DNA of 64,000 bases from Candidatus Hydrogenedentota bacterium (GTDB lineage Bacteria > Hydrogenedentota > Hydrogenedentia > Hydrogenedentales > JAEUWI01): contig JAHBVV010000006.1 in the NCBI GenBank assembly GCA_019637335.1, positions 194,235 to 258,234 of the forward strand. Direction: 5' to 3'. The notes below the pieces were generated by a model. It was given only the letters and a program-made list of their open reading frames with translations. It searched no databases and was not told the origin of the DNA. Below are positions 18,286-26,230 of this stretch, in pieces. The position numbers and the translations under genes are program-made. Position 1 is the first letter of the stretch. Each line of letters opens with the position of its first letter.

Positions 18286-18480
18286 ATTTTATGAGTGTCC
18301 ATGACACTTGCGGTGGACGTCGGTTGAGTTCGATCAGTGCTGCGTGAATACGGATGTAACGTCGTTGACAATGATCTCATCGGTGAAAAGCATAGACCAT
18401 GTGGCGTTCTTTTCTTTAACGGACAACTCAAAGATGGAACCAGTAGCTCAAGGAAACGCGCAGAAGGGATGGAAGGTCGA

Positions 18481-19776
18481 ATGTCACAGGATGATTCACT
18501 TCAAATTGTTCTCCAGACTGAAAAATCTGACGGTAGTTTCAAATGTGAGGGCTTCTCAGGCATCCCGGTGATTCATCCATGCTATATAGTCTTGGCAACT
18601 GATGGAACACCTCGGGCGCTGCGGAACGCTCTGAAACTGCGAGATTTCATCTGGGAGGAGCTTCAATATCTGGATCCGAGCGTTTCTTCGCCTTATGTCC
18701 CGTGCGGTGGCGCAATTCCCAATCCAGAAAAATGCCACGCGCACGCCACCGACCGTTGCAAAAAACTGCTCGTTCTAATCGGTGATGGTAGTGCAACTCT
18801 GCCCTCGGCTAGCCGCTTTGACCACTGGATGAGGAGAGACGATTCCTATGTAGCGCTTCCGGTTGTTCCCAAAGCAGTAATAGGCCGCATTTCCAAATAC
18901 TTGCGACCTAGTTTTTCTGCTAGCAATGCGGTTTACTATGTCCACGATATAAGGGAGGTTGTACCGGCGGTGCTTTCTTCGGTCGGCTTAACGACCGATG
19001 AGAATCGTATCTTTATAAGTTATCGACGTGACGATACCCTAGACCTTGCGGATCAACTCTTTGATGCCCTTTCGCATGAAGGCTTCGAGGTGTTCCTGGA
19101 CCGCTTTCGTGTTCCGCCCGCACTAAATTTTCAGCGCCGTCTGACCACAGAATTGGCAGACAAGGGCATGGTGCTCGTTCTCGAGTCTCGAACGTTTGAT
19201 CAGTCAGAGTGGACGCGCTACGAAATAGAATTCGCCGTGAAACATCGTCTCGGGTTATACGCGATCCAGATGCCCGATGGAAAGGATCAAGCAGGTATCG
19301 AAAACGGCTCCCGACTGCGCCTGGGTACAACTCAACTGGAACCCTGCGGGAAAGTTCTCGACCCGAATTCGCTCAAGGATATCGTCGGCATAATCAAAGT
19401 CGAGCACGGCCGCAAACTGGTCTGGAGACGGCGACTTATGAGAGAATCGATGTGTCAAGCACTCGCCCTTGAAGGTATGACAACCTATCGTATAGGCCCT
19501 ACGGGCGTGATTCACGTCACGGGCGGCGGGAGTGCGAAGAGAGACTATTCGATTAGTTTAACGCCGCGGCCACCAGTGTTACGCGATTTTCATGATACAT
19601 ATCTGCAAGCCAATTCTTTGACTTCATCTTGCGGATTGGTTGTGGGGCCGCTTGCTTCTCAAGAACCCTCGAATCAGGAGAGGGTGTACTGGCTGGGCGA
19701 TGTAAGTGGTGTTCGATGTTTTGACGAGGGGAAGATGGCGGAGCTGGCAAGAGCGCTGAAGGGAGGCGCACTGTGA
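18481..19776 (+). CDS. TIR domain protein (predicted NAD-consuming immune protein)
   Basis: 431 residues from the ATG at 18481, which has GGAAGG 4 bases before it; a GTG at 18337 would add 48 residues with no better signal. Residues about 25-165 form an unknown alpha/beta region (VIHPCYIVLATDGTPRAL, CKKLLVLIGDGSA). Residues about 173-300 are a TIR domain: RIFISYRRDDT at the BB-loop side, GFEVFLDRF, and S-x-W-x3-E (SEWTRYE), where the Glu near 247 is in the place of the catalytic residue of NAD-cleaving TIRs. The last 120 residues are unknown. GC is clearly lower than in valS, suggesting transfer. It overlaps the SLOG gene by 4 bases. Known TIR immune proteins cleave NAD or make cyclic ADP-ribose signals; the exact activity here is inference. 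Confidence 0.85.
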   Translation: MSQDDSLQIVLQTEKSDGSFKCEGFSGIPVIHPCYIVLATDGTPRALRNALKLRDFIWEELQYLDPSVSSPYVPCGGAIPNPEKCHAHATDRCKKLLVLIGDGSATLPSASRFDHWMRRDDSYVALPVVPKAVIGRISKYLRPSFSASNAVYYVHDIREVVPAVLSSVGLTTDENRIFISYRRDDTLDLADQLFDALSHEGFEVFLDRFRVPPALNFQRRLTTELADKGMVLVLESRTFDQSEWTRYEIEFAVKHRLGLYAIQMPDGKDQAGIENGSRLRLGTTQLEPCGKVLDPNSLKDIVGIIKVEHGRKLVWRRRLMRESMCQALALEGMTTYRIGPTGVIHVTGGGSAKRDYSISLTPRPPVLRDFHDTYLQANSLTSSCGLVVGPLASQEPSNQERVYWLGDVSGVRCFDEGKMAELARALKGGAL

Positions 19777-20639
19777 ACGATCACGGTATTGGTGATACAC
19801 GGCGACTTGGCGGGAAAACGGTGTTTCTTTCCGCCAGTGTCCCAAGGTCTGAGCGAAGTAATCAGTTTCAGACGATTCAAGACGCGCAGATACAAATAGA
19901 AGAAGCGGTGGTCAGTCTCACTCGTGCTGTGCTGGCAGAAGACGGCCGCCTCGTATTCGGCGGCCATCCCTCGATATCTCCTCTGGTGGGGCTAGTTGCG
20001 GCTGAATATGCCTTGTCACGATCTCCCGAAGGCGACGAACATTCAGCTCATGTTCGACACAACGATGGAGAGCGAACTGAGTTGATCCAAATCTTTCAGT
20101 CGGAGGCATTCCGCGGCTATCTCCCGGATGAGTCTTGGCAGCTTTTCCGTCGAGGCTTTGCCGGAGTGCAGTGGATACCGGCTGTAGCAAATGAGCGCTT
20201 CAACCCGGAGCTTCGCAGCGAACCTCAATGTACGCTGTCGCTGACGAGAATGCGTCGTGAAATGCTTGAGCGGACGAGTCCAATCGCCATGATTTGCATC
20301 GGTGGTATGGAGGGGGTAGAAGAAGAAGCAAAGCTATTCAGGGAAGTCTGTTCCAACAGTCGGATTTACGCTTTCGAGACAACCGGTGGCGCTGCGAGAA
20401 ACTTGGTCAACAAGACGAAGAGCGTCCGTTCGTTCGACAAAGAGTTGATGGATCGACTTCATGATAATTTCTCTCTGCCGACTGACGTCGAAGGTGAACG
20501 GATTGAGAACTTGGTGCAACGTGAGGATAGCAAACACGACATTCGTGTCGTTCCTTATCCCCTCATCTGTCAGGCGCTCGTTCGCGAGATAGCTAGCGAA
20601 GATGAGGGCTTCCACATTCACGTAAGCGCCAGTGATTAG
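19773..20639 (+). CDS. SLOG-superfamily nucleotide-ligand protein, partner of the TIR gene
   Basis: 288 residues; GTG start inside the TIR stop (GTGA overlap) with GGGAGG 6 bases upstream, so translation is coupled. It shows the Rossmann-like SLOG layout: TVFLSASVP as strand 1, LVFGGHPSISPLVG near residue 60 (the GGHP form of the ligand loop), MICIGGMEGVEEEAKLF near 173, and IYAFETTGGAARNL near 190. SLOG domains bind nucleotide-derived ligands; in Thoeris the ThsA SLOG senses a TIR-made cyclic ADP-ribose. No membrane, SIR2 or nuclease domain is visible in this protein. It probably senses or processes the TIR product, or triggers another effector; that is inference. Confidence 0.8.
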   Translation: MNDHGIGDTRRLGGKTVFLSASVPRSERSNQFQTIQDAQIQIEEAVVSLTRAVLAEDGRLVFGGHPSISPLVGLVAAEYALSRSPEGDEHSAHVRHNDGERTELIQIFQSEAFRGYLPDESWQLFRRGFAGVQWIPAVANERFNPELRSEPQCTLSLTRMRREMLERTSPIAMICIGGMEGVEEEAKLFREVCSNSRIYAFETTGGAARNLVNKTKSVRSFDKELMDRLHDNFSLPTDVEGERIENLVQREDSKHDIRVVPYPLICQALVREIASEDEGFHIHVSASD

Positions 20640-20715
20640 CCTGTGAAGATCGTTGACAACCCATTTGGCGCTTCCCTTAGTTGTCTCTTCAGAATTCCAA
20701 AATTCGGTACATTTC

Positions 20716-21465
20716 TTAAAGGATTCCCTTCTCGGCAGCCTCTTGGAATTCAGCGTGCGTCGTGGGAATTCCCTCGCTCTTGCAAAAATCGGCCCATTCA
20801 TCGTGTTTTTGCCACAACTCGTCTAGCTCCGGCTTGCATACGGTTTCAATGTGGTCGTCAAGCCACCGCATGAACTCATCAACATTCGCAGTGTATTTTG
20901 TAACGATCACCTCCAGGAGGATTCCGTTATTCTGCTGCAAAATGAAGTCTCGTGACGCTTTGTTCCAATTTTTCCATTCGAGAAGTGACTTATTTGGAAG
21001 TTCGATGCCGGCACCGGCGCTCTCAGTGGATGCATAGCGTATCACGTGCGCAACAGGAGGGTTGGAATGATGCAGAAAATAGTTGCGAAGGTCTTGGAGA
21101 AAGCAGTGTAGTGGGCTTTGCTTGAAACGAAGATCTATTTCATTTTGGTAGGTCTTCAGTGCATCCGCAGGCAATATTTCTCTCGCCACACGGCGGGTGT
21201 GTTCAACTAGTGACATCACTGATGCGCAATAGTTGTGGAGCAGGCGAATAATCTCGATAAAGTCCACTTGGAGTTTATCACGATTTAATACTCCGTGAAA
21301 TCGCGGGTCGAATCTGGAGTGTTTTTGCAGGAGCCTTTCGAGTTCGACGAAGTTTACTCTGAAAGTGCTGAACGAGACCTGAATCGTTTGCTTGAGTGTA
21401 TAGATTTGGAAGCCTCTGCTTGCACGGTATGCATCCACCAGTTCCAGGTACTTCTTTCCCTGCAT
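20716..21465 (-). CDS. HEPN-like helical protein (candidate effector or accessory of the TIR-SLOG island)
   Basis: 249 residues, nearly all helical, no signal peptide or membrane segment. It carries LRNYFLHHSNPP at residues 126-137, in which R127-N-Y-F-L-H132 fits the R-x4-6-H motif of HEPN ribonucleases. The motif sits after a long helix pair, as expected. HEPN proteins are common RNase toxins and defence effectors. ATG at 21465 with GGAG upstream. It is convergent with the SLOG gene (76 bases between stops) and shares its low GC, so it probably arrived with the same island. Whether it works with the TIR-SLOG pair is not shown by the sequence; it may be an independent Abi-type gene. Confidence 0.6.
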   Translation of the reverse strand: MQGKKYLELVDAYRASRGFQIYTLKQTIQVSFSTFRVNFVELERLLQKHSRFDPRFHGVLNRDKLQVDFIEIIRLLHNYCASVMSLVEHTRRVAREILPADALKTYQNEIDLRFKQSPLHCFLQDLRNYFLHHSNPPVAHVIRYASTESAGAGIELPNKSLLEWKNWNKASRDFILQQNNGILLEVIVTKYTANVDEFMRWLDDHIETVCKPELDELWQKHDEWADFCKSEGIPTTHAEFQEAAEKGIL

Positions 21466-21857
21466 TTTTTATGATTCTCCGAGCTGTTGACTTTTTGGCG
21501 CTACTCATCGCTCGTCGCGCAATATGGGCAGAATTAGAGCGTCCCACTACTTCGACCAGCCCGAGTACCTACAGCGTCGAACATCCCTTTTTAAATGTGT
21601 CGATCTACTGATTTCGTACACAGGCCACAGGCCCAGGTCTCGGTAGAAATCGTCGGTTGCCTCAAACTACATTCCGCCGCCCTGATTGAGCTCATCCATT
21701 GCGGCCAGTGTATCTGCGTTGAGGACGGCTGAGCTTACCCCCATCCTTCGACAGGTACCGGGTTAAATTAAGATGTCCTAGTACGGTGGCAGATACGGTC
21801 TACCTCCGGACATCGTAGCAGTCCCCCCGGGGTTGGGGCAATGCCCCCCGAGGGGAA
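21466..21857. other. gene-free right flank of the island
   Basis: About 390 bases between the HEPN-like start and the IS3 remnant. GC rises from left to right. I see no ORF, repeat or promoter that stands out; the right end of the IS3 element may lie near 21775 but its partner end is missing. Confidence 0.4.
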
Positions 21858-21946
21858 CGCTTATTTGGGCCGCGGAGCGGAGGCCGTTTCCGCCGAAGGC
21901 GGAATGCCCGAAGGGCAAGGCCGGAGCGGAGCGGCCCAAATAAGCG
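21858..21946. repeat. large perfect inverted repeat next to the IS3 remnant
   Basis: CGCTTATTTGGGCCGC (21858-21873) and its exact inverse (21931-21946) enclose 57 bases. Those bases hold two smaller hairpins, CCGCCGAAGGCGG and GCCCGAAGGGC. It lies just downstream of the transposase remnant's stop. Confidence 0.75.
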
Positions 21947-21964
21947 CGCGATTTCTCCATGGGG

Positions 21965-22450
21965 TCAGCCATTGTGGTAGACATAGGCCGGCGTCCGCTT
22001 GCCCAGCCCGGCGTGAGGCCGTTCGTGGTTGTAGAATTGAAAGTACGCCGACAGGCCATCGTGCAGCGCGCGGCCGTCGGCATATTCGCGTAGATAGATG
22101 TCCTCGTACTTTACGCTTCGCCAGAGCCGCTCGATGAACACATTGTCCAGCGCCCGGCCGCGCCCGTCCATGCTGATGCGCACATCCCGCTCCAGCAGCG
22201 CGCTGGTGAATTCCGCGCTCGTGAACTGGCTGCCCTGGTCCGTGTTGAAGATGGCCGGACAGGCGCCCTCCAGGGCCCGCTCCAGCGCGTGCGTGCAGAA
22301 GCTGGCCTCCAGTGTGTTGGAGAGTTCCCACGTCAGCACGTAGCGGCTGAACCAGTCCATGACCGCCACGAGGTACATGAAGCCTCTGTACATCGGAATG
22401 TACGTGATGTCGGCGCACCACACCGCGTCTGGCACGGATATGACGAGATT
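21965..22450 (-). pseudogene. IS3-family transposase OrfB remnant (C-terminal integrase core)
   Basis: About 160 residues of an rve-type DDE core. First Asp in VWCADITYIP, second in FNTDQGSQFTSAEF, Glu in VFIERLWRSVKYE, then the family end NHERPHAGLGKRTPAYVY. The DDE residues are intact, but the N-terminal half (helix-turn-helix OrfA and the start of OrfB) is missing. The frame runs upstream into unrelated repeat sequence at about 22450, so the element has been truncated from that side and is no longer autonomous. Confidence 0.85.
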
Positions 22451-22900
22451 CCGCAGACGGGCAAGCCCTGGTGGGCTTGACCGTCGCACGCCTGTGGTGG
22501 TTGGGGCTACCCGGGCCGGGACATACCCCCGCGTTTGGGGTGGATGCGGTGGGGAGACGGGATGGGTTTGGACGGGTGGTGGTTTGGGTTGTGGATGGTG
22601 TTGTGCGGCGGTACGTCCCTTGCACGGGCAAGCCCTGTCGGGCTTGACCGTGGCACGCCGGGGGTCTTGGGCTGTGGAACGTGGCGCACCTGGGGTCTTG
22701 GGGTGGGGAACGTGGCGCATCTTGGTGACCCGAGCCGGGACATACCCCCGCGTTGGGGGTGATTGGGTGGGGAAACGGGCTGGTTTTGGACGGATGCTGG
22801 TTGGGGTGGCGGATGGTGTTGTGCGGCGGTACGTCCCTTGCATGGGCTTGAGCTTGGCACGCCTGGATCATTCTGAGGGTTGGTGTGTTGGGTGGTGGTT
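22451..22900. repeat. imperfect direct repeats that replaced the IS3 5' half
   Basis: A block of about 117-121 bases (22509-22625) recurs at 22728-22848. Both begin GCCGGGACATACCCCCGCGTT and end TGTGCGGCGGTACGTCCCTTGCA. The spacer repeats shorter pieces such as GGGCTTGACCGTGGCACGCC and GTGGGGAACGTGGCGCA. There is no supported gene in this G-rich stretch. Confidence 0.7.
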
Positions 22901-22910
22901 GGTTTAGTTC

Positions 22911-22939
22911 TTGTGCGGTGGGTGGTTCGGGTCTATAAT
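22911..22939 (+). promoter_or_regulatory. Sigma70-type promoter for the DegT-family gene
   Basis: TTGTGC (22911-22916), 17-base spacer, consensus TATAAT (22934-22939), 65 bases before the ATG at 23004. A GGGGCC/GGCCCC hairpin follows in the leader. Confidence 0.55.
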
Positions 22940-23003
22940 CGATTTGAGGGGCCGCGGGTTGTGGCCCCTGTCTGGTGGGAATTGAAGTACAAGGGGAATT
23001 CGC

Positions 23004-24332
23004 ATGACGACACGACATTTTTCCGAATCGAACGCATTGAAACCTTCGCGGCGCGCATTTCTGGTGGCTTCGGGGGCGCTGGCGGCGGGGGCGACGCTGG
23101 CGGGGGCTCCGGCGGCGCGGGGATCGCTGGAGACGCTGGCGCTGAATGGGGGGCCGAAGGCGGTGACGCTTTCGAGCAGCGACGCGGCGCACTGGCCGCG
23201 GTATGACGCGGCGGATGAGCAGGCGGTGCTGGAGCTGATGCGGGCGCCGGGTTATGACCCGATTGACCGGCTGGAGGAGGACTGGCGGAGTTTTATCGGC
23301 GTGCCGCACGCGAAGGCGCATTGCAACGGGACGAGCGTGCTGGCGTCGATGTTTTTCGCGCTGAACCTGCCTCCGGGCAGCGAGATTATGGTGCCGAGCT
23401 ACACGTTTTTTGCGACGATCGTGCCGATGCGGCTGTTCGGGCTGGTTCCGGTGTTTGTGGATATCAATCCGCGCACGTTGAATTTTGACCTGGAAGACGC
23501 GAAGAAGCGCCTCACGCCGCGGACGAAGGCGGTGCTGCCGGTGCACTGGATCGGGCTGCCGGCGGACATCGATCTTATCGGGGAATGGTGCGAGGAGAAG
23601 GGTCTGATCCTGCTGGAGGATGCGGCGCACGCGCATGGAGCGAAGCTGAAGGACAAGTACATGGGCGCGTGGGCGCGGATGGGGATTTTCAGCTACCAGA
23701 TGTCGAAGCCGCTGCCGGCGATCGAGGGGGGTATCGGGACGTACCAGCTGCAGGAGGACTATGATCGGGCGACGGCGTTCGGGCATTACCAGGTTCCGGG
23801 GGTGCCGGCGGAGAGCGCGTATGCGCAGTATAACGGGACGGGGCTGGGCCTGAAGTTCCGGATGCACCCGATTGCGGCGGTGCTGGCGCGGACGCAGCTG
23901 AAGCATCTGGAGACGCGGAACGAGGCGGGGGTTCGGCAGGTGCGTTCGCTCAATGATCGGCTGTTGCAGTTGCCTGGGCTTTATGAGCAGACGAGCGGGC
24001 GGAAGGATGTGAAGCGCCTGCATTATTCGTGGAACATGCTGTTTATCGATGAGGGCGAGGCGGGGGTTTCGCGGGAGCGGGTGATTGCGGCGTTGCAGGC
24101 GGAGGGGGTGCAGGCGGATCCGCTTGCGTATCGCCTGCAACACGAGCAGCCGCTGTACCGGAAGGCGGAGTTCTGGGATCATCTCCCGGAGATTCCAGAG
24201 CTGCCGGGATCGAAACAGGCGAACGCGACGTCGGTGGCGCTGCCGTATTTCACGGAGGATGCGCCGGAATTGGTGGAGCAGTATGTAAAGGCGTTCGAGA
24301 AGGTGTGGGCGCACCGGAAGGAATTGGCCTGA
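23004..24332 (+). CDS. Tat-exported DegT/DnrJ/EryC1/StrS aminotransferase-family protein
   Basis: 442 residues. It starts with a twin-arginine signal (SRRAFLVASGALAAGATL) ending near AAR-GS. The rest is a fold-type I PLP enzyme of the DegT/StrS family: CNGTSVLASMFFAL (PLP phosphate region), LLEDAAHAHGA (Asp that holds the pyridine nitrogen) and SYQMSKPLPAIEGG with the PLP lysine near residue 235. Cytoplasmic relatives transfer amino groups to keto-sugars. Export through Tat fits a pre-loaded cofactor, but the periplasmic substrate is unknown. A 13-bp perfect hairpin follows the gene. Confidence 0.88.
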   Translation: MTTRHFSESNALKPSRRAFLVASGALAAGATLAGAPAARGSLETLALNGGPKAVTLSSSDAAHWPRYDAADEQAVLELMRAPGYDPIDRLEEDWRSFIGVPHAKAHCNGTSVLASMFFALNLPPGSEIMVPSYTFFATIVPMRLFGLVPVFVDINPRTLNFDLEDAKKRLTPRTKAVLPVHWIGLPADIDLIGEWCEEKGLILLEDAAHAHGAKLKDKYMGAWARMGIFSYQMSKPLPAIEGGIGTYQLQEDYDRATAFGHYQVPGVPAESAYAQYNGTGLGLKFRMHPIAAVLARTQLKHLETRNEAGVRQVRSLNDRLLQLPGLYEQTSGRKDVKRLHYSWNMLFIDEGEAGVSRERVIAALQAEGVQADPLAYRLQHEQPLYRKAEFWDHLPEIPELPGSKQANATSVALPYFTEDAPELVEQYVKAFEKVWAHRKELA

Positions 24333-24361
24333 TCGCGGGGGGCGATCGGGAGAAGCGTGGG

Positions 24362-24390
24362 ACCGCGGGCCGCCGGTGGCGGCCCGCGGT
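24362..24390. terminator. bidirectional terminator-like hairpin
   Basis: ACCGCGGGCCGCC (24362-24374) is a perfect inverse of 24378-24390 around GGT. It lies between two converging genes and lacks a long T run, so it is a likely but not certain terminator for both. Confidence 0.5.
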
Positions 24391-24414
24391 TGTGCGAAAG
24401 TCAGCTTTCCCGCT

Positions 24415-25362
24415 TCACGGGTGGTGGCCGCCGCCCCCGCCCGCCATACCCATGGTTCCGAAGTGCAGGACGAAGCCGGCTTCGTTCATGGGGAATTCAT
24501 TGCTGAGGGCGTTCCCGGCCCATCGGATGAAGGCGACGTGCCCGTCCATATACAACACATTCGCGCCGCCGGGCACGTGGTTGAGATGTCTGGGATGCGG
24601 GGCGACGGTGTCGCTGGCGAGGACGATGTCTGACTGGGCCTGGGCGGAACCGGCGGGATTGTTAATATCGGTGATGAAGAATCGCTCGATACCCTCGCGC
24701 AGGCGAAATGCGGTGCTCACATTGCCGATGGCGCCATGGTGTCCGTGGAAGAAGAAGGCCCAATCCTTATCCACGTAGGCCGAGGCGGCATCGAAGCCGC
24801 CGTGCATGAATTCGTGTTCCAGTTCGCCGGCAAAAATACCGACGGCCTCGTTGAAGTGGGACATATTGTGGGCCAGGTCCGCGGCGTCGCACATGGACTG
24901 GCTCATCGCGAACCCGTTGTAGTAGTACGGGTGCGTGACGACCTCGCAGGGTTCCACGATGCCGTTGTTGGAGAGCGGGGAGGGCTGGTGCATCATGTGA
25001 TTGGTATGGCCCTGGTCCCAGAGTTCCAGGGCGGTCGTGGCGGCGGCATTGCTCGGGCACACCAACACGTTGTAGTCCGACAAGTATTCCGGGAATACCC
25101 GCGCCGCGTCGAACATGGCGTTCCAGACCAACAAATCATCGTTGCAGCCGCGCACGCCCATTGCCGGGTAGCGCTCTCCGGGGCTCTCACCGGCGTACAT
25201 TTTCAGTGCGAGGCCTATTTGCTTGAGGTTATTCTGGCAGCTTGCGCGGCGGGCGGCTTCTCGCGCGCGGGATAGCGCGGGCAGCAGTATGGCGGCGAGT
25301 ATGCCGATTATGGCGATTACAACCAGCAGTTCAATCAGGGTAAATCCCTTTCTGGGCATCAT
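24415..25362 (-). CDS. prepilin-type (DUF1559-like) secreted protein
   Basis: 315 residues with a classic type IV prepilin leader: [36 protein letters not shown], with cleavage expected after the Gly of RKG and methylation of Phe. Next comes the [19 protein letters not shown] block and, near the end, a [11 protein letters not shown] box. Both are typical of the planctomycete and related H-x9-DG pseudopilin family. The C terminus is Gly/His-rich. It is probably a pseudopilin of a type II-like secretion system. The ATG at 25362 (MMPRKG) has GAAGGAG before it. PilC at 7651 is a possible assembly partner. Confidence 0.9.
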   Translation of the reverse strand: MMPRKGFTLIELLVVIAIIGILAAILLPALSRAREAARRASCQNNLKQIGLALKMYAGESPGERYPAMGVRGCNDDLLVWNAMFDAARVFPEYLSDYNVLVCPSNAAATTALELWDQGHTNHMMHQPSPLSNNGIVEPCEVVTHPYYYNGFAMSQSMCDAADLAHNMSHFNEAVGIFAGELEHEFMHGGFDAASAYVDKDWAFFFHGHHGAIGNVSTAFRLREGIERFFITDINNPAGSAQAQSDIVLASDTVAPHPRHLNHVPGGANVLYMDGHVAFIRWAGNALSNEFPMNEAGFVLHFGTMGMAGGGGGHHP

Positions 25363-25501
25363 GGTACTCCTTCAAACGGGGCATCGGCCCCGATATGCAG
25401 TGGTGGGGGGAGGGCGCGGCGGAATGCCGGCCCGGATGCGGCGCAAGCGCGGGCGAATGTGGAGCGCCCGCAATCGGCGCCCATGCAGGTATGAAGGGGT
25501 A

Positions 25502-25942
25502 TCAGGCGGGCGGGGCGCGGTTGGGGGCCGCGCCGCGGGAGAACGCGCCGACAAACTGCTCCGCCACGGGTATGGCGCCGGCAAAATGGGCCGGGGCGGG
25601 AAGCGGGGCTGTGAAGAAGAGCGGCGGATCCGTCTTCGCTATAAGCAAGTTGCAGAATGCGCAGCGCGACTGCTCGGGCGTGACGGGATCGGGGGCAGGG
25701 GCGCTGGATCCATCGTCATCCGGCGGCATGTAGCAGCAGATACCGGCGGGCGCGGGGGTGCTCCCCCCGGTCGGGCCGCAATGCGCATCCATCGCCGCCT
25801 GCGTTGCACACAGGCCGGGAATCAGGGCCCGGCACGACGCAAGTATGTAGAAGAGCACCAGGAAGCCCGAAACGCCCCATGCCGCGCACGCGCCGCGGCG
25901 CACGCCGGACACGGTTCGGGATGTGTTGTAATCGAGACTCAC
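25502..25942 (-). CDS. Cys-rich membrane or exported protein of unknown function
   Basis: 146 residues with one N-terminal hydrophobic segment (VSGFLVLFYILASCRAL). It has seven Cys, including ICCYMPPDD and a late C-x2-C (RCAFCNLL). The arrangement of a membrane segment, spaced Cys/His and a final CxFC is loosely like DUF2946-type proteins, but I would not assign it. The GTG at 25942 has GAGGAG about 10 bases upstream. It is on the same strand as the prepilin gene, 140 bases ahead of it, and could share a transcript. Confidence 0.55.
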   Translation of the reverse strand: MSLDYNTSRTVSGVRRGACAAWGVSGFLVLFYILASCRALIPGLCATQAAMDAHCGPTGGSTPAPAGICCYMPPDDDGSSAPAPDPVTPEQSRCAFCNLLIAKTDPPLFFTAPLPAPAHFAGAIPVAEQFVGAFSRGAAPNRAPPA

Positions 25943-26045
25943 GTCCTGATTCTCCTCAGGAGGGCCACTGCTGAAAGGCCCTTGCCACCTTCCAGGACTT
26001 TACGGCGTTTGCGTGTGGTTTTTCAAATGGAGGCCGAGTCTGTTG

Positions 26046-26075
26046 TTGACCGGATGGGGGTATCGCGAGTACAAT
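26046..26075 (+). promoter_or_regulatory. Sigma70-type promoter for prfC
   Basis: TTGACC (26046-26051), 18-base spacer, TACAAT (26070-26075), 155 bases before the prfC ATG. Confidence 0.5.
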
Positions 26076-26230
26076 TCGGGCATGCAGCACCCGCGATTTA
26101 TACTTGCCCCACGCCCGGACGGGCTCTGGCTGGCTGGTTCCGCGCCGATTTGAGTTTCGGGCGCGCGCCTGCGCGCTGTCTGTGCTGATTCCCCTCTCCC
26201 CCACGCTATGCCCCCATTGGAGAATGCCCC

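Noticed and set aside
18159-18347. 62-aa ORF before the TIR gene
   Set aside because: It covers the predicted promoter, has no ribosome site and no recognisable features.
18257-20639. Canonical Thoeris system (ThsA/ThsB)
   Set aside because: The SLOG protein has no SIR2, transmembrane or Macro effector domain, and the TIR protein has extra domains, so the label would overstate the match.
21861-24314. 817-aa minus-strand ORF
   Set aside because: It runs antisense through the DegT-family gene and then into another frame of the IS3 remnant. Only the transposase core in its own frame is real.
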